From Alkalicoccobacillus plakortidis (GTDB lineage: Bacteria > Bacillota > Bacilli > Bacillales > Bacillaceae_D): a DNA stretch of 64,000 bases. Of the stretch, positions 1-10,622 are shown piece by piece (position 1 is the first letter of the stretch; the number at the start of each line of letters is the position of its first letter). Below the pieces are notes generated by a model. The model had not been told where the DNA came from. It made no database searches and saw only the letters and a list, made by a program, of their open reading frames with translations. The DNA lies in assembly GCF_023703085.1 (NCBI RefSeq), contig NZ_JAMQJY010000001.1, positions 310,001-374,000 of the forward strand. Direction: 5' to 3'. A program made the position numbers and the translations under genes.

Positions 1-309
1 TTGGACGAGATATTATCTGTGTATCATGAACAAGAGAACAAACAAGAGGTCGCACGTTTCACCCCGGAATTTACAGCATTAGTGATAGAAGCGTTCTTTT
101 GGATTAATGATAAACGTGTCCCCACATTAATAGAAGTGGAAGATGAGGTCGCTAAATTAGCGTATATACCGCCAAATAGTAAGGATCGTCTGGCCTTTGT
201 ACTAATCGCACCACATCGGTATCGCTGTTATATTCAGATGAGGTCTTTAATGGAAGAGCTAGAAAAACTAAATGCAAGGCTTAGAGTGATGGAGGCTAGG
301 AGTAAGTAG
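1..309 (+). CDS. Small conserved-looking protein upstream of dynA, possibly 5'-truncated
   Basis: The reading frame is open from the first base of the window. The TTG at position 1 may be the start, or the gene may begin further upstream. The visible 102 residues are soluble, with no membrane segment. The C-terminal 25 or so residues are helical and charged and look like a short coiled coil. I do not recognise the family. The stop lies about 20 bp before the dynA start, so the two are probably co-transcribed. That would make it a candidate partner of the membrane dynamin, but this is inferred from position only. Confidence 0.5.
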   Translation: MDEILSVYHEQENKQEVARFTPEFTALVIEAFFWINDKRVPTLIEVEDEVAKLAYIPPNSKDRLAFVLIAPHRYRCYIQMRSLMEELEKLNARLRVMEARSK

Positions 310-329
310 AGAGAGGGGATCCAACTGTA

Positions 330-3300
330 ATGGAACAACAGATGACACCTACGATCGAGTGGACAGAAGCAGAAAAACAACGATTTGCTATTATTAATCG
401 AAAACAAACAGAAAAACGTTACCAAGTGGCTTTTTGTGGCCACTTTTCAGCTGGTAAATCCACCATATTAAATGAATTTATTGGCTCAGACGTATTGCCA
501 ACAAGCCCAATCCCAACAAGTGCAAATTTAATTTCGATTCAACATGGTGATTTAGGTTTAGTTGTTAAATCACGAGATGGGAACAATCAAAATTGGAAAG
601 GGCAGATTCCATGGGAAAAAGTTGCGGAATGGGGCAGAGATGGAGTTGGAATTGAAGAAGTTGCGATTTATGCGCCACTCCCTTTTTTAGAAAACGATGC
701 AGCTGTATTTGATACACCTGGAGTTGATTCAACGGACCCTACTCACCAATCGATTACGATGGAAGCGCTCTATTCGATGGATCTAATTGTCTATGTGATG
801 GATTATAATCATGTGCAATCTGAAACGAATCTGTACTTTTTGAAGCAACTTAGTCAAGAGAAAAAGCCACTTTATATTGTGATAAATCAAGTCGATAAGC
901 ATGATGAATCAGAGCTCTCCTTTACTGAATTCAGTCAAAGTGTAAAATTGGTGTTTGAACAATGGAGTATTCGAACATCAAGAATTTTTTACACAAGCAT
1001 GAAAAAAAGAGAGCATAAGCATAATCAATTTCCTGAATTTGAACAAGAGCTTAAAGCAATTATGTATCAAGGCAGACAGCTGGCTGAACAATCTGTAACT
1101 CGTTTAAAGCAAGGCTTTTATCTAAGCCAAGCAGCAAGGCTGACAGAAGAAGGGGAAGCAAGTGTTGAGCAGGTTGTTGAGCAAATGGAAGAACAAGGGT
1201 TTCAGGAATCTCAATTGGTCAAACAAGCCGAATTGATCGTAGAGAGAGATTGGTTACTAGGCGCAAAAAAACATTTTATCGATAGGTTTGAGAGTGAGTG
1301 GTCTCCTTTATTTAAGCAAGTCACAATTTTTCCAGCAACAACAACGGATTTAACTAGAAGCTGGTTAGAATCCATCGAACCATCATTTAAAATGGGTCTC
1401 TTATTTGCGAAGAAAAAAACAGAAGAAGAACGTGAGAACCGGTTACAGAAACTGATTCAAGAGACGCAGGATAAGGTGAACAGTCAGCTTGTGTTTCATT
1501 TGCAGCAATCGTTTGAACAGGTAGAGAGATATACGTTAAGTAATAGTGATGAAATTGATAAGCTAATCGAACATTTCTCATTTGAGATCACACCACGCTT
1601 TTTTCAGGAAAACGTAAAAACTGGAACTAAAAATCGCGAGTATGTGTATACCTTTACAAGAGAACGAACAGACGCAATTGTACGTGGAATGAGAGAGCAA
1701 GCGAGAATCATTGTTGAAAAGATGGCAGAAGGTCAAGAAACATATTGGGCAAAGCAACTGAAAGACGTTGAATCAGAACTTCGAACGTTAGAAGAAGTTG
1801 AGGCGTATGCAAAAAAAGTAACGAACATTAAACAGGAGTATGAAGAACTTGTCCATGAGTGTGAAAACATCGCAGCAACGTTTGATGATGAAGGCTTATT
1901 AGAACAGAAAATAGATCAAGCAAAACAACAGGATGTTCCAGAGGATAGAGGAACTGACATTGAGTGGATTCAAACGAATGATCACACATCTGTTGATAAA
2001 GCAAAAGAGCCTGATCACGAAGAGTTACAAGTCAATACGTCAACTTATGATGCCAGTTGGATCAGTCCGCTTAAAGAAATTGCTCACTTTAATCAGAAAA
2101 CCGAAGCATTACAGTTTGACCGATCACAGCTATTATCTCGAATCAATCGAGTTGAAAACCAATCATTTATCATTTCGTTATTTGGTGCTTTTAGTGCGGG
2201 GAAATCGAGCTTTGCCAATGCACTTTTTGGTGCAAACGTTCTGCCCGTTTCACCTCATCCAACAACGGCTACAGTGAGTACAGTTAAACAATCGGATGAC
2301 AAACATGAAACTGGAACAGCAACTGTTCAAGTGAAGTCAGAAACTGAATTGTCCGAGGAAATCCGGATGGTGGCAACTAAACTAGATCTAGATGTCACGT
2401 TAGAGTCCATTTCAAAATGGTCCTTTACGTCTTCCCAAAACTTATCAGGCTGGCAAAAAACATATGCTGAATATTTACATGTGTTAAAGAAAAGTTTGGC
2501 TCGTACGACATGGGACTTAGGTGAGAGTTTTGCAGTTAGCCATCAAGATTTACGAGAATTAGTTGCAGAAGAACAATTTGCATGCTTATTACATTCAGTA
2601 ACGGTTTATCATGACTGTGAATTCACACTGAAAGGCCTCATCCTTGTTGATACGCCTGGTGTAAATTCAATTCATGGTAGACATACCAACGTTGCGTTTA
2701 ATCAATTAAGGCAGTCGGATGCGATTTTTTATGTGACTTATTACAATCATGCTTTTTCAAAAACGGACCAGTTGTTTTTAGAGCAAATGGGTAAAATTAA
2801 TGAGTCATTCCAAACGGATAAATTATATTTCATTGTAAATGCGGCTGATTTAGCGAGTGGTGAAAGAGAATTACAAGGGGTTAAGCAGCATGTATCTGAG
2901 CAGCTGCAAACATTAGGTATAAAACAACCTCGGCTTTACACAGTCTCCAGCAAACAAGGATTAAAAGCGAAACTGGATGAAACAAACTCAGTTACAGACT
3001 TTTCTCGTTTTGAGGAGTATTTTTATCAACAGATTGTGCAAGAGCTTAAATCATTAAGTTATCGACTTCTTGAGGATGAAACGAAACGATATCTTAATAA
3101 GTTACAAGAAAGTGTTCAATACGCACGTTCTGAAAAAGCACAGCAAGAGCAAATTCGTAATCAGCTTGCCATTGATATTCGTAAATGGAAAGAGGACATT
3201 GAGGAATCAAATGCCCAACCAATCGCAACCAAAATCAAACAGGAAGCAAGCCAACTATTTTTGTATTTACGAGAAAGAATGGGGTACAGACTTCGGGATG

Positions 3301-3899
3301 AATTCTCGGAATATCTAAATGTGGCAACGATTCGTGGGAAAAATAGAAAAGAAAAGCGGTTTGTGATTGAACAAATGATTGCAGAGTGGACGCAAGAAGC
3401 TGAATTCTTTCTAGAACAAGAATGCAGTGCAACTCATATTCGATTATCAGAAGCTCTCACACAGGCATGTAAACAATGGATGAAAGATTGGGAGAAACGA
3501 CTGCAACAGAAAAGGCCAACATTTTATCTTTTGTCTGAACTTGAGCAAATGGACTTAGCTGTTCGGAAACCAGACTTTTCTTTAACAATTGAACCTGAGA
3601 AGTATTCATCAATTTATACAACAGATAAGGCGTTTTTTGAAGGACAACAGATTCGAACGTTAAAGGAACAATTAATTGCTGATGGCACAGATTCGGCAGG
3701 TGTGATCCTTTTAAAAGAAGAAGAAAAAACAAACCAACAGCTTGATTTAAACATGAATCAACTTGAAGGACATGTAAAGTCTTTATTAAAAGAAGCATTA
3801 ACAAGAGAACTGGAGCAGCTTGATGCGTTAACTCACGAAGAGGTGATTACTTCGCTTGCGACTGAATATCAAGAGCTGAGTGAGTACGTTCCGAAGTAA
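330..3899 (+). CDS. dynA: Two-headed bacterial dynamin-like GTPase DynA (YpbR)
   Basis: The 1189-residue length is close to that of B. subtilis DynA, an internal fusion of two dynamin-like subunits. Both GTPase heads are visible. Head one has the P-loop GHFSAGKS (about residues 37-44) and switch motif DTPGVDS (about 127). Head two has GAFSAGKS (about 619) and DTPGVNS (about 774). Long helical stalk regions follow each head. The family tethers and fuses membranes in trans and helps cells survive phage and membrane-pore stress, which is established for B. subtilis. A gene of unknown function lies just upstream and may be co-transcribed. The ATG at 330 has a GAGAGGGG-like ribosome site at slightly long spacing. 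The gene ends at a terminator shared with the convergent ponA. Confidence 0.93.
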   Translation: MEQQMTPTIEWTEAEKQRFAIINRKQTEKRYQVAFCGHFSAGKSTILNEFIGSDVLPTSPIPTSANLISIQHGDLGLVVKSRDGNNQNWKGQIPWEKVAEWGRDGVGIEEVAIYAPLPFLENDAAVFDTPGVDSTDPTHQSITMEALYSMDLIVYVMDYNHVQSETNLYFLKQLSQEKKPLYIVINQVDKHDESELSFTEFSQSVKLVFEQWSIRTSRIFYTSMKKREHKHNQFPEFEQELKAIMYQGRQLAEQSVTRLKQGFYLSQAARLTEEGEASVEQVVEQMEEQGFQESQLVKQAELIVERDWLLGAKKHFIDRFESEWSPLFKQVTIFPATTTDLTRSWLESIEPSFKMGLLFAKKKTEEERENRLQKLIQETQDKVNSQLVFHLQQSFEQVERYTLSNSDEIDKLIEHFSFEITPRFFQENVKTGTKNREYVYTFTRERTDAIVRGMREQARIIVEKMAEGQETYWAKQLKDVESELRTLEEVEAYAKKVTNIKQEYEELVHECENIAATFDDEGLLEQKIDQAKQQDVPEDRGTDIEWIQTNDHTSVDKAKEPDHEELQVNTSTYDASWISPLKEIAHFNQKTEALQFDRSQLLSRINRVENQSFIISLFGAFSAGKSSFANALFGANVLPVSPHPTTATVSTVKQSDDKHETGTATVQVKSETELSEEIRMVATKLDLDVTLESISKWSFTSSQNLSGWQKTYAEYLHVLKKSLARTTWDLGESFAVSHQDLRELVAEEQFACLLHSVTVYHDCEFTLKGLILVDTPGVNSIHGRHTNVAFNQLRQSDAIFYVTYYNHAFSKTDQLFLEQMGKINESFQTDKLYFIVNAADLASGERELQGVKQHVSEQLQTLGIKQPRLYTVSSKQGLKAKLDETNSVTDFSRFEEYFYQQIVQELKSLSYRLLEDETKRYLNKLQESVQYARSEKAQQEQIRNQLAIDIRKWKEDIEESNAQPIATKIKQEASQLFLYLRERMGYRLRDEFSEYLNVATIRGKNRKEKRFVIEQMIAEWTQEAEFFLEQECSATHIRLSEALTQACKQWMKDWEKRLQQKRPTFYLLSELEQMDLAVRKPDFSLTIEPEKYSSIYTTDKAFFEGQQIRTLKEQLIADGTDSAGVILLKEEEKTNQQLDLNMNQLEGHVKSLLKEALTRELEQLDALTHEEVITSLATEYQELSEYVPK

Positions 3900-3960
3900 C
3901 AGGTCTATAACCAAGTGTATGTACGAAGCGAAAGCAATAGTATGTACTAATTATTGAACA

Positions 3961-4000
3961 AAAAAACGAACCGTGATGTTTGACCCACGGTTCGTTTTTT
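3961..4000. terminator. Bidirectional terminator between dynA and ponA
   Basis: A perfect hairpin (AACGAACCGTG paired with CACGGTTCGTT) has a run of A on its left and T on its right. It can terminate dynA on the plus strand and ponA on the minus strand. Confidence 0.85.
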
Positions 4001-4044
4001 GCGTTAGCTAAAACATTTCTGTCTCAGCTTCTATTAACTTTTTT

Positions 4045-6798
4045 TTATTCATCTGATTCTTCATCTGGTGGAGTTTCGGGTTCTGAATCTGAAGGTTCGC
4101 CGTTGTCATCTCCGTTTGATCCATCATCTCCATTACCGTTTCCATTATCATTACCATTTCCGCCACCGTTGTTTCCATCGTCACCATTACCTGGGTTGTT
4201 TCCATTATTGTTGCCATTTCCCGAATCGCCTTCACCATTATCTGGTTGGTCTTCACCGTTGTCGGCATTTCCATCATCAGGTGTTCCATTATCGTTCTCA
4301 TCAGGTGTTTCTTCTGGCTGATTCTCTTCCTCAGGAATTTCTTCCTCCACCGGTTCTTCTTCTTCCTCTTCTTCTTCAACAGCAGGCACACTCACACTTG
4401 CTGTAGCCGGGTTGCTGCGTAGGTCGGAATCTTCATTAGAGACAGCCGTGACAGAGAACTGATAGGTTGAGCCAGGTTCTGTATTTGTATAAATCGATTG
4501 TTCATCTGAGGTATTCTCAATGATTTGGTTACTGCCACCATCAGTTGAAACCTGTACCTCAAAGCTAACATCCACATCCACAGAATTTGGGTAATTCAGC
4601 TAACTATAATTTGCTCTGATGATTCATCATAGGAAGCTTGAAGTCCAGTAGGACTAGGTAGCTCTTCTAATTCTTCTTCCTCTTCTTCTTCATAGGTTTC
4701 CGATTCTTCTGTCGGTTCAGCGCCACGAACAAACAGCTCTGTCACAATTTCGCTTTGTGGTGTACCAGAACTCGGTAACTTCTCCGTACCACGTTCTACT
4801 CGACGTTCAATAACAGAATCTGGTTTCACAAAATCTGATGACTCTTTACCAGCAGAAATCTGCTCCATCACAGATTTAAAAATGTGCTGGGCAATTCGGT
4901 TTTCGTTGTTATCACGGTTGATGTAGTTACCTTCTTTTACACCATCATATCCAGTCCAAACAGCTGCTGTGTAGTTTGTTGAATAGCCAGCAAACCATGA
5001 ATCTGGTGAACCGCTACTCGGGATGTTATGTTGCTCTCTCTGTGCTAGCGTAAAATTGGTTGTACCCGTTTTTCCCGCGAGAGGAACACCTGCTACATTA
5101 GCTTGTTGTCCTGTACCAGAAGAAACAACTGTTTTTAACATATCGGTGATCATATAGGCAGTATAATCTTCCATTGCTTTAACAGGTTCTGGTTCTAGAT
5201 TAATTTCTCGGTCATCCGCAAACACAATTTTTCGGATAGTATGGGGTTCTGTAAAAGTACCACCATTTCCGAAGGCTGCATAAGCGCCGGCCATATCTTT
5301 AGTTGATACCCCTTTATCAAATCCACCTAATGCATAGGCTTCTTGAAAAGTCTCTTCATGATCAAGAGTAAGTAATTGTTTAGCAAATGGTTCTGCTCGT
5401 TCCAAGCCAACCTCTTGTAGTGCTTTAACAGCAGGTACGTTTTGTGAGCTAGAGAGGGCAGAGCGCATAGAAATGGCTCCTTTATATGTTCCTCCAAAGT
5501 TTCCAAATTCATCTCCATTTGAGTACTCATGTGGCTCATCTACAAGAACATGCGCCGTTGACCACTGTAAATATTCAATCGCAGGTGCATAATCTAGTAT
5601 TGGCTTAATCGTTGAACCTGGCTGACGAGTAATATCTGTAGCATAGTTAAAGTCATTTCGGTTACTTGATTGCTGACGACCACTTCCAATCGCTTTAATT
5701 TGACCGTTTGTGGTGTCCATTAATGTAATACCTGCTTGGAAGTCAGGGTTGTCAGGGTAGTTTGTGATAATCTCATCACTTTCCAGCACATTTTCAACAT
5801 GCTCCTGAGCATCTGTATCAAGACTTGTATAAACTTGTAATCCAGAATTATAGATATCGTTCACAGTAAAGTCGTCATTTTCTTCCAGCTCTTTAAGCAC
5901 CTCACTATAAAAGGCAGCGTATGGAGAGGTAGTGTCAGTCTCTGTATAATCGATTTGATCTTCAATTGATACATTTCTTGCTTCTTCGGCTTCCTCTGCT
6001 GTGATTTTCCCTTGTTGTTCCATTAACCCGATAATGAGATTACGTCTAGATTCAGCATTCTCTGGATTTTGAATTGGATCATAATAGCTTGGGCGACGAG
6101 GAATACCCGCTAAAAGGGCAGCGTCAGCAATCGATAACTCATCCAATGATTTGTTAAAGTAGGTTTCGGCCGCAATTTTTACTCCATAACCTGCTCGTCC
6201 TAAATATATTTGATTTAAATACATGGTAAGTATTTGATCTTTTGAATATTGCTGCTCTAGCTTAATGGCTAGATACTGTTCTTGAACTTTTCGTGTTAAA
6301 GCTTTTTCGTTATTTAAAAATAGATTTTTAACTAGCTGTTGTGTAATTGTACTAGCACCTTCAGCCCCAAAGCCTTCTGTGATATTTGCACGAACAGCAC
6401 CAAGCAAGTCGACGTAAATCAATCCCAAAATGATCATAAAAGCGCATATCCTCAACGGAAATAATGGCATCTTTTAAGTTCTCTGGTAATTCATCATAGG
6501 AAGCATTAATTCGTCTTTCACCTGTATCTAATAATGAAACCAATTCATCGTCCTGGTCATAAATTGAAATGGGTTGAGCAAGCATTAATTTTTCTTCATC
6601 AAGATCTGGAGCACCTGCAATAATCACTCCTGCGGTCACTCCACCAGCAATAATACCAACTGCTGCTAACACGACAAGAGTCATAAAAATCTTTTTAACT
6701 AAACCTCTTTTTGGTTTGCCATTTGATTTCTTTTTCTTATTAGATGACTCTTGCATACGTGCTTGTCTACGACCTTGCCTTGTATTTTGATCAGACAT
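4045..6798 (-). CDS. ponA: Class A penicillin-binding protein 1 (PonA), two frameshift lesions in this sequence
   Basis: A bifunctional peptidoglycan glycosyltransferase/transpeptidase. A basic cytoplasmic tail precedes one membrane segment (about residues 33-62). The glycosyltransferase shows ISVEDMRFYDHFGID and STITQQLVKN. The transpeptidase shows GSTIKP (SxxK), SSQN (SxN) and GKTGTT. A fibronectin III-like module and a long Glu, then Gly/Asn/Asp-rich tail close the protein; B. subtilis PonA has a similar tail. The frame is broken twice, near 6402 (CCAAGC for CCAGC) and near 4597 (one base missing from CCAGC). Correction gives about 917 residues. Start 6798 follows an AAAGGAAG site; the in-frame ATG at 6816 lacks one. 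It lies just after recU, as in B. subtilis. Confidence 0.93.
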
Positions 6799-6823
6799 TT
6801 CGTATCTTCCTTTCATTGTTTGT

Positions 6824-7429
6824 TCAAGTTAGATAGATCTTTTGAACAATGCTTAAGTAATCAAGTCTTGGAGTAAGGCCTAAGGATATCTTGTGACCAT
6901 AAGATTGGATATCTTTTTTAGGTATTGATTTTCGTTCTTCTTGGTTTTCATAGCAGTGGATCAATTGTTTAGCATCTACTAAAAAGACTTCATCCGTTAG
7001 TGAAAAGCGTAAAAGCACAAAACAGATGCCTTTTTGAGATAAGACTTGCTTCATATGTGTAATTTGGTGGTCGTGGAAGTTTTGCAAAGGAAAGGATGTT
7101 TTATTTTTGGTTTCCTTCGCTTCGAAATCTATATAGTGACCATTAAATACGCCATTATAATCTGTTGTAGACGCTTGTTTAAAATAAGCCTCCTTAATGA
7201 CAGCTGCACTTCTTTTAGGATAATGCACATCAACAATTTGCACGGGCGTAGGTTTTTTGTGGATGACTGCAACTCCTCTATCTAAATAATAAGCATTGGA
7301 GTGGTTAATATCATCCTCAAGTGTCATTCCGCGATTGCTGTATGTGTTGGTTTTGCCCAAAGTTGGTTTCTTTTTTGTATCTGATTGAATAGCTGCGTAT
7401 TTCTTTCCATTGGGGTAACGGATTGCCAT
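6824..7429 (-). CDS. recU: Holliday junction resolvase RecU
   Basis: RecU cleaves Holliday junctions during recombinational repair and chromosome segregation in Firmicutes. The 201-residue product keeps the family signature: [12 protein letters not shown] near the N-terminus, the block [12 protein letters not shown], and the active-site stretch [17 protein letters not shown] carrying the acidic and Lys residues of this nuclease fold. ATG 7429 is preferred over the in-frame TTG at 7450 because AAAGGGTG precedes it at normal spacing and the family begins at the AIRYPNGK motif. It is followed 25 bp later by ponA, reproducing the classical recU-ponA operon. Confidence 0.95.
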   Translation of the reverse strand: MAIRYPNGKKYAAIQSDTKKKPTLGKTNTYSNRGMTLEDDINHSNAYYLDRGVAVIHKKPTPVQIVDVHYPKRSAAVIKEAYFKQASTTDYNGVFNGHYIDFEAKETKNKTSFPLQNFHDHQITHMKQVLSQKGICFVLLRFSLTDEVFLVDAKQLIHCYENQEERKSIPKKDIQSYGHKISLGLTPRLDYLSIVQKIYLT

Positions 7430-7585
7430 ACCGTAAATCACCCTTTCCAAGCTTGAATTGTATGTTTTGGCATGAAGACGTAGAACCTACCTAAGAAGGT
7501 TCAAACCGTATCATACCACATCACACATAAAAGTGTGTGTAATGAAAACATAAGTTCGTGAAAAAGTCATGAAAGGTGTAAATCA

Positions 7586-8593
7586 ATGAGAAAAGAACCT
7601 CAGCCATTTCGGCAAGTTAAAAAAACGATTACAAATCAAGTTGATAAAGCAAATAAAGACAATCTTACTCGCACAGCTTTTTATGAACGATTTTATAAAA
7701 AACATCCAGAGATTAGATGGTCTCTACTCGCTGGTTTAGTCTCAAGAAATGCAGGCTGGAATATGACGGATCTCGCTAATCAGTGGTTTCAAGTGTTATT
7801 AAGTGAAAAAGACCGAACACGCTTGTTTTCCATTTATGAAACAGGAAACTGGACCATTTTTGATGATGCATGTCCACAATTACTCGTGTATGAACACTCA
7901 AAACGTGTAGGGCAGCCTTTGTTTGATTTGTTAGGTGAATTTGGTGTCTCTGCATTTATGGTTCAAGAATGGAACAGATTCTGGTTAGAACATGATGAAG
8001 AGAGACTTTGTACCGCTTTAATTATTAATGAACAGCATGTATTAGAATCAGCTGTTATTCAGAAGAAATTGTTTAAATCAATTATCTCCTCAAAATTATT
8101 TTTTCAAATAGAACAGCATACTCATTTTAGTTATGTGTTGCTTCCAACGATAGAAGGGCAGCTCTATACTTTATACGTACGGCAATTCGAGCAGGTTTCA
8201 AAACGAATTAAATTAGGTAAGCAGTTAGCGTATCTTTTGTTTCATCCTGACCTGCATCAGTCGATATCCTTTTTTATGGATCAGAATCCTCATTCTGGTT
8301 CGCGCAGAGATTATTTTAAACAAATGAGTTGGTCACCACGTGTGGAAAGTGCCTGCTTGCGTTTGGTCTATCCAAAAATAAATCACAAAATAGAAAGTCG
8401 AGTGGATTGGTATTCAAATCACAAGAACATCTCTGCATATTTTTTACCGATTAAAGAGTGGGTTCCCGTCCCCCGCGAAAAATGGGTAAAGCATAAGTGG
8501 ATGATGATCTACATGGCAATGAAGACCAAAAAATGGGTAACGTCCATTGTCGAGTCAAAATCAGATAAACAAAACAAGCCAGCTCAGAAGTGA
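7586..8593 (+). CDS. yppC: DUF2515 family protein YppC
   Basis: A 335-residue soluble protein resembling B. subtilis YppC, which sits beside recU-ponA in the same divergent arrangement. The sequence is rich in aromatic and basic residues with predicted helices and no signal peptide or membrane segment. No catalytic motif can be named and its biochemical role is unknown. It is transcribed divergently from recU, with about 155 bp between them for both promoters, and ends in a strong hairpin terminator. The assignment rests on neighbourhood plus overall resemblance. Confidence 0.75.
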   Translation: MRKEPQPFRQVKKTITNQVDKANKDNLTRTAFYERFYKKHPEIRWSLLAGLVSRNAGWNMTDLANQWFQVLLSEKDRTRLFSIYETGNWTIFDDACPQLLVYEHSKRVGQPLFDLLGEFGVSAFMVQEWNRFWLEHDEERLCTALIINEQHVLESAVIQKKLFKSIISSKLFFQIEQHTHFSYVLLPTIEGQLYTLYVRQFEQVSKRIKLGKQLAYLLFHPDLHQSISFFMDQNPHSGSRRDYFKQMSWSPRVESACLRLVYPKINHKIESRVDWYSNHKNISAYFLPIKEWVPVPREKWVKHKWMMIYMAMKTKKWVTSIVESKSDKQNKPAQK

Positions 8594-8610
8594 AGAGCTG
8601 GCTTGTTTTG
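8571..8610. terminator. Bidirectional terminator between yppC and sspM
   Basis: A long perfect stem (CAAGCCAGCTC paired with GAGCTGGCTTG) overlaps the 3' end of yppC and is followed by TTTTG. A-rich sequence on the left also lets it serve the convergent sspM. Confidence 0.85.
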
Positions 8611-8614
8611 TTTG

Positions 8615-8728
8615 TTATTCAGCAGGTTTATTGGGGCCGCCAAGTTTTTTGTCAGTAATGTTTGTAGGATTGATTGTAGTCTTCTGTTGTTTATCTGTCT
8701 GTTTATCACGATTTCGTTTTTCTTTCAT
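8615..8728 (-). CDS. sspM: Small acid-soluble spore protein M (SspM)
   Basis: A 37-residue Lys/Gln/Thr-rich peptide ending in DKKLGGPNKPAE. B. subtilis SspM, a minor small acid-soluble spore protein of 34 residues, ends in almost the same motif (DKKLGGPNRPST). The ATG at 8728 follows a good AAAGGAGAG site. SspM is made only in the forespore under SigG in B. subtilis and is dispensable. Its position beside yppC matches that species. It converges on yppC with a shared terminator. Confidence 0.85.
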   Translation of the reverse strand: MKEKRNRDKQTDKQQKTTINPTNITDKKLGGPNKPAE

Positions 8729-8942
8729 GAAAATCACTCTCCTTTCTACTGTTTGATTTTAGTATGGCGAACCATTGCTAAAACATGTAGAAAAAGTCGA
8801 ACAAAGCAATAGATATACTATGTTTGCCGAATGAATACTAGTTTTGTCAGCAGTGCAGGTGGATGGGGACATAAAGGAGAATGAAGAGAGCAAGAGCCAA
8901 AGACATAAAGGTATATTCGTAAAATAAAAAGGAGGAAGGCAG

Positions 8943-9482
8943 ATGGACGGATCCATTAAAACGAAGGACATCTCTTTGAAAATAGGGGTGAATCCAACAA
9001 CCGTGCAGCGTTGGACTAAATATTTTAACATTCGGTGTGAGCAAAACGAGCTTGGGCATTACTTTTATACGGAAGAACAAGTGAAAACACTACTTTTCAT
9101 TAATCAGCAATTGAAGTCAGGTAAAAAAATGAAGGAAATCCAACTTGATCAGGGTTATACAAAGAAACAAGCAACACCTCAAACAAGTCCGTCGGTTTCT
9201 TCTGCTGAGTACCAAGAGAAATTACACGAGATGATGACACATATACAAGAAATTGATGCTAAACTTTCTCAAAAAGCAGATGAGGTCGTGAGTTATCAGT
9301 TACTCAAACACCGTTCAGAGATGGATGAAATGTCGGTTTTATTAAAGCGTCTGGAGAATCGATTAATTCGAATGGAAGCATGCCAATCCATTGAACGTGA
9401 TAAAGAAGACTCACTTCCCATGGCGTCAGGTGGCACTAATCGAAAAGGTTGGAAAACGTTCCTTCATTTCTTTTCCTTTTAA
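8943..9482 (+). CDS. racA: Chromosome-anchoring protein RacA
   Basis: RacA binds origin-proximal DNA and, with DivIVA, ties the chromosome to the cell pole at the onset of sporulation. The 179-residue product has an N-terminal MerR-like helix-turn-helix (about residues 5-60, with TTVQRW and NELGHYFYTEEQV), a variable linker, and a coiled coil (about 80-150) containing VVSYQLLKHRSEMDEM, close to the RacA consensus. The C-terminus is short, basic and aromatic, as expected for the polar-anchoring end. AAAGGAGG precedes the ATG. In B. subtilis racA lies elsewhere, so the location next to yppE is a local rearrangement. Confidence 0.8.
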   Translation: MDGSIKTKDISLKIGVNPTTVQRWTKYFNIRCEQNELGHYFYTEEQVKTLLFINQQLKSGKKMKEIQLDQGYTKKQATPQTSPSVSSAEYQEKLHEMMTHIQEIDAKLSQKADEVVSYQLLKHRSEMDEMSVLLKRLENRLIRMEACQSIERDKEDSLPMASGGTNRKGWKTFLHFFSF

Positions 9483-9524
9483 GTAAGGCTATCCTTTGCT
9501 ACACTTGTAGCTGGAGGGATCAGG

Positions 9525-9899
9525 ATGGATTCAGAAAACAGAAATCAATTGATAAAACATACGAATCGTTTGTTGGAAATGAATCAGTATGCAGAAGATA
9601 TATATTTAAATCACACGAGAACAGAAGGGTACGAGGTTGATTTTTTTGGCTTAGTTAAACCTTTTGCGGAAGAGGCAAAAGTAGTATCTGAGGAATGGTT
9701 ACCACTAGCAGAAGAGTTAGTGAAAGAACATAACCCGAAAGATTTACATGCGAATCAGCTTGTACAAACTGTTGATAATTTTGAAGTCGTTGCGATAAAG
9801 TCGTTTTATCCAAAAACAAGTCGCAAAACTCAGATCGAAACATTTAAAGCCGTTGATTATGTTTTGAGACAGGTTGAGGATTTGTTGAAGACAGAGTAG
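9525..9899 (+). CDS. yppE: DUF1798 family protein YppE
   Basis: A 124-residue all-helical protein resembling B. subtilis YppE (DUF1798). Matching features are the VKPFAEEAKV segment, a central P-x-D-L-H-A-N-Q-L motif, and KSFYPKTSRKTQ near residue 95. Function is unknown. GGAGGGATC precedes the ATG. In B. subtilis yppE belongs to the same ponA-recU-yppC neighbourhood, which supports the call. A strong hairpin terminator follows about 25 bp after the stop. Confidence 0.8.
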   Translation: MDSENRNQLIKHTNRLLEMNQYAEDIYLNHTRTEGYEVDFFGLVKPFAEEAKVVSEEWLPLAEELVKEHNPKDLHANQLVQTVDNFEVVAIKSFYPKTSRKTQIETFKAVDYVLRQVEDLLKTE

Positions 9900-9920
9900 T
9901 GACGCGAAGCTTGGCAGATT

Positions 9921-9962
9921 AAACAACGAAAGATCCTTAGTTGAGGATCTTTCGTTGTTTTG
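9921..9962 (+). terminator. Terminator after yppE
   Basis: A 17-bp perfect stem (AACAACGAAAGATCCT with AGGATCTTTCGTTGTT) followed by TTTTGG. Confidence 0.85.
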
Positions 9963-10004
9963 GTTTAGGTATCCTAATTAACATAAGGGGGGATAGCAGT
10001 CAAT

Positions 10005-10130
10005 TCGCTCCCGGGATGAGGGGCACGCTTTCCGTGGGCGGCGCCCGCCCGCCTAATTTGGCTTAGTTAAATCATTTCAACCTTGCCCGTAATTCCCACT
10101 GGAGTCGACCTACATGTAAATTTGCGCAAC
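10005..10130 (+). repeat. Dispersed GC-rich intergenic repeat, copy 1
   Basis: A stretch much richer in G+C than its surroundings. It matches, as reverse complement, the patch at about 34061-34165. Shared blocks in order are GGGGCACG, GGCGGCGCC, CGCCTAATTTGGCTT, TTTCAACCTTGCCC and CTGGAGTCG. No open frame spans it. It fills most of the roughly 300-bp gap between yppE and the next gene. Similar GC-rich intergenic repeats are common in Bacillus-group genomes; the family name is not known to me. Confidence 0.75.
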
Positions 10131-10206
10131 TTGCAAATTAGCATTCGACCCTTAAAATCAAAAAAACGAACGATCCTCTTTAAAAGAATGCGTCCGTCGT
10201 TTGATA

Positions 10207-10395
10207 TTAATTATTATCTCGTACAGAATAAAACATCATAAGTGCAAGTGTAGCAAAAGATAAAATGGCAAGTACTGTTACAAATGTTCCCATTGGTTCG
10301 GATTCTGCTGCTTCAGTTGCCGCGTTAACCGCTTTCAATGGAACCAAGGCTAAAAGAAGTGCAATAAGTGACATCCAGGTTGTTTTCATCCACAT
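10207..10395 (-). CDS. Small membrane protein of unknown function
   Basis: A 62-residue protein. Residues 1-26 look like a signal peptide or first membrane segment ending in VNAATEA, followed by a short acidic stretch and a second hydrophobic segment (about 37-57), then a polar SVRDNN tail. GAGGGG precedes the ATG. It stands alone and is divergent from ilvA. I do not recognise the family. If the signal is cleaved after VNA, the product is a short single-span membrane peptide. Confidence 0.6.
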   Translation of the reverse strand: MWMKTTWMSLIALLLALVPLKAVNAATEAAESEPMGTFVTVLAILSFATLALMMFYSVRDNN

Positions 10396-10622
10396 ACCTA
10401 ACCCCTCCGTTTCGTTTATCTCTTCATAAGTATAAAAAACAAATGAGCGTAAAGCAATGAGAATCGTTTTATTTCAAAAAGAGTGTAGAAACTATCAGGC
10501 TGTTACTTATCAAACCCATTTTAGTGTGTTAAAATGGATCATATTTACACGTAATGTATCGAAAATAAGATTAGTCACTGTCAGTAATCTTTACGGGCAA
10601 AGCGACGAAAGGATTTAGTAGA

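Noticed and set aside
3980..4406. Plus-strand open frames opposite the ponA tail
   Set aside because: They are Ser/Pro/His-rich complements of the Gly/Asn/Asp/Glu tail codons, with no ribosome site.
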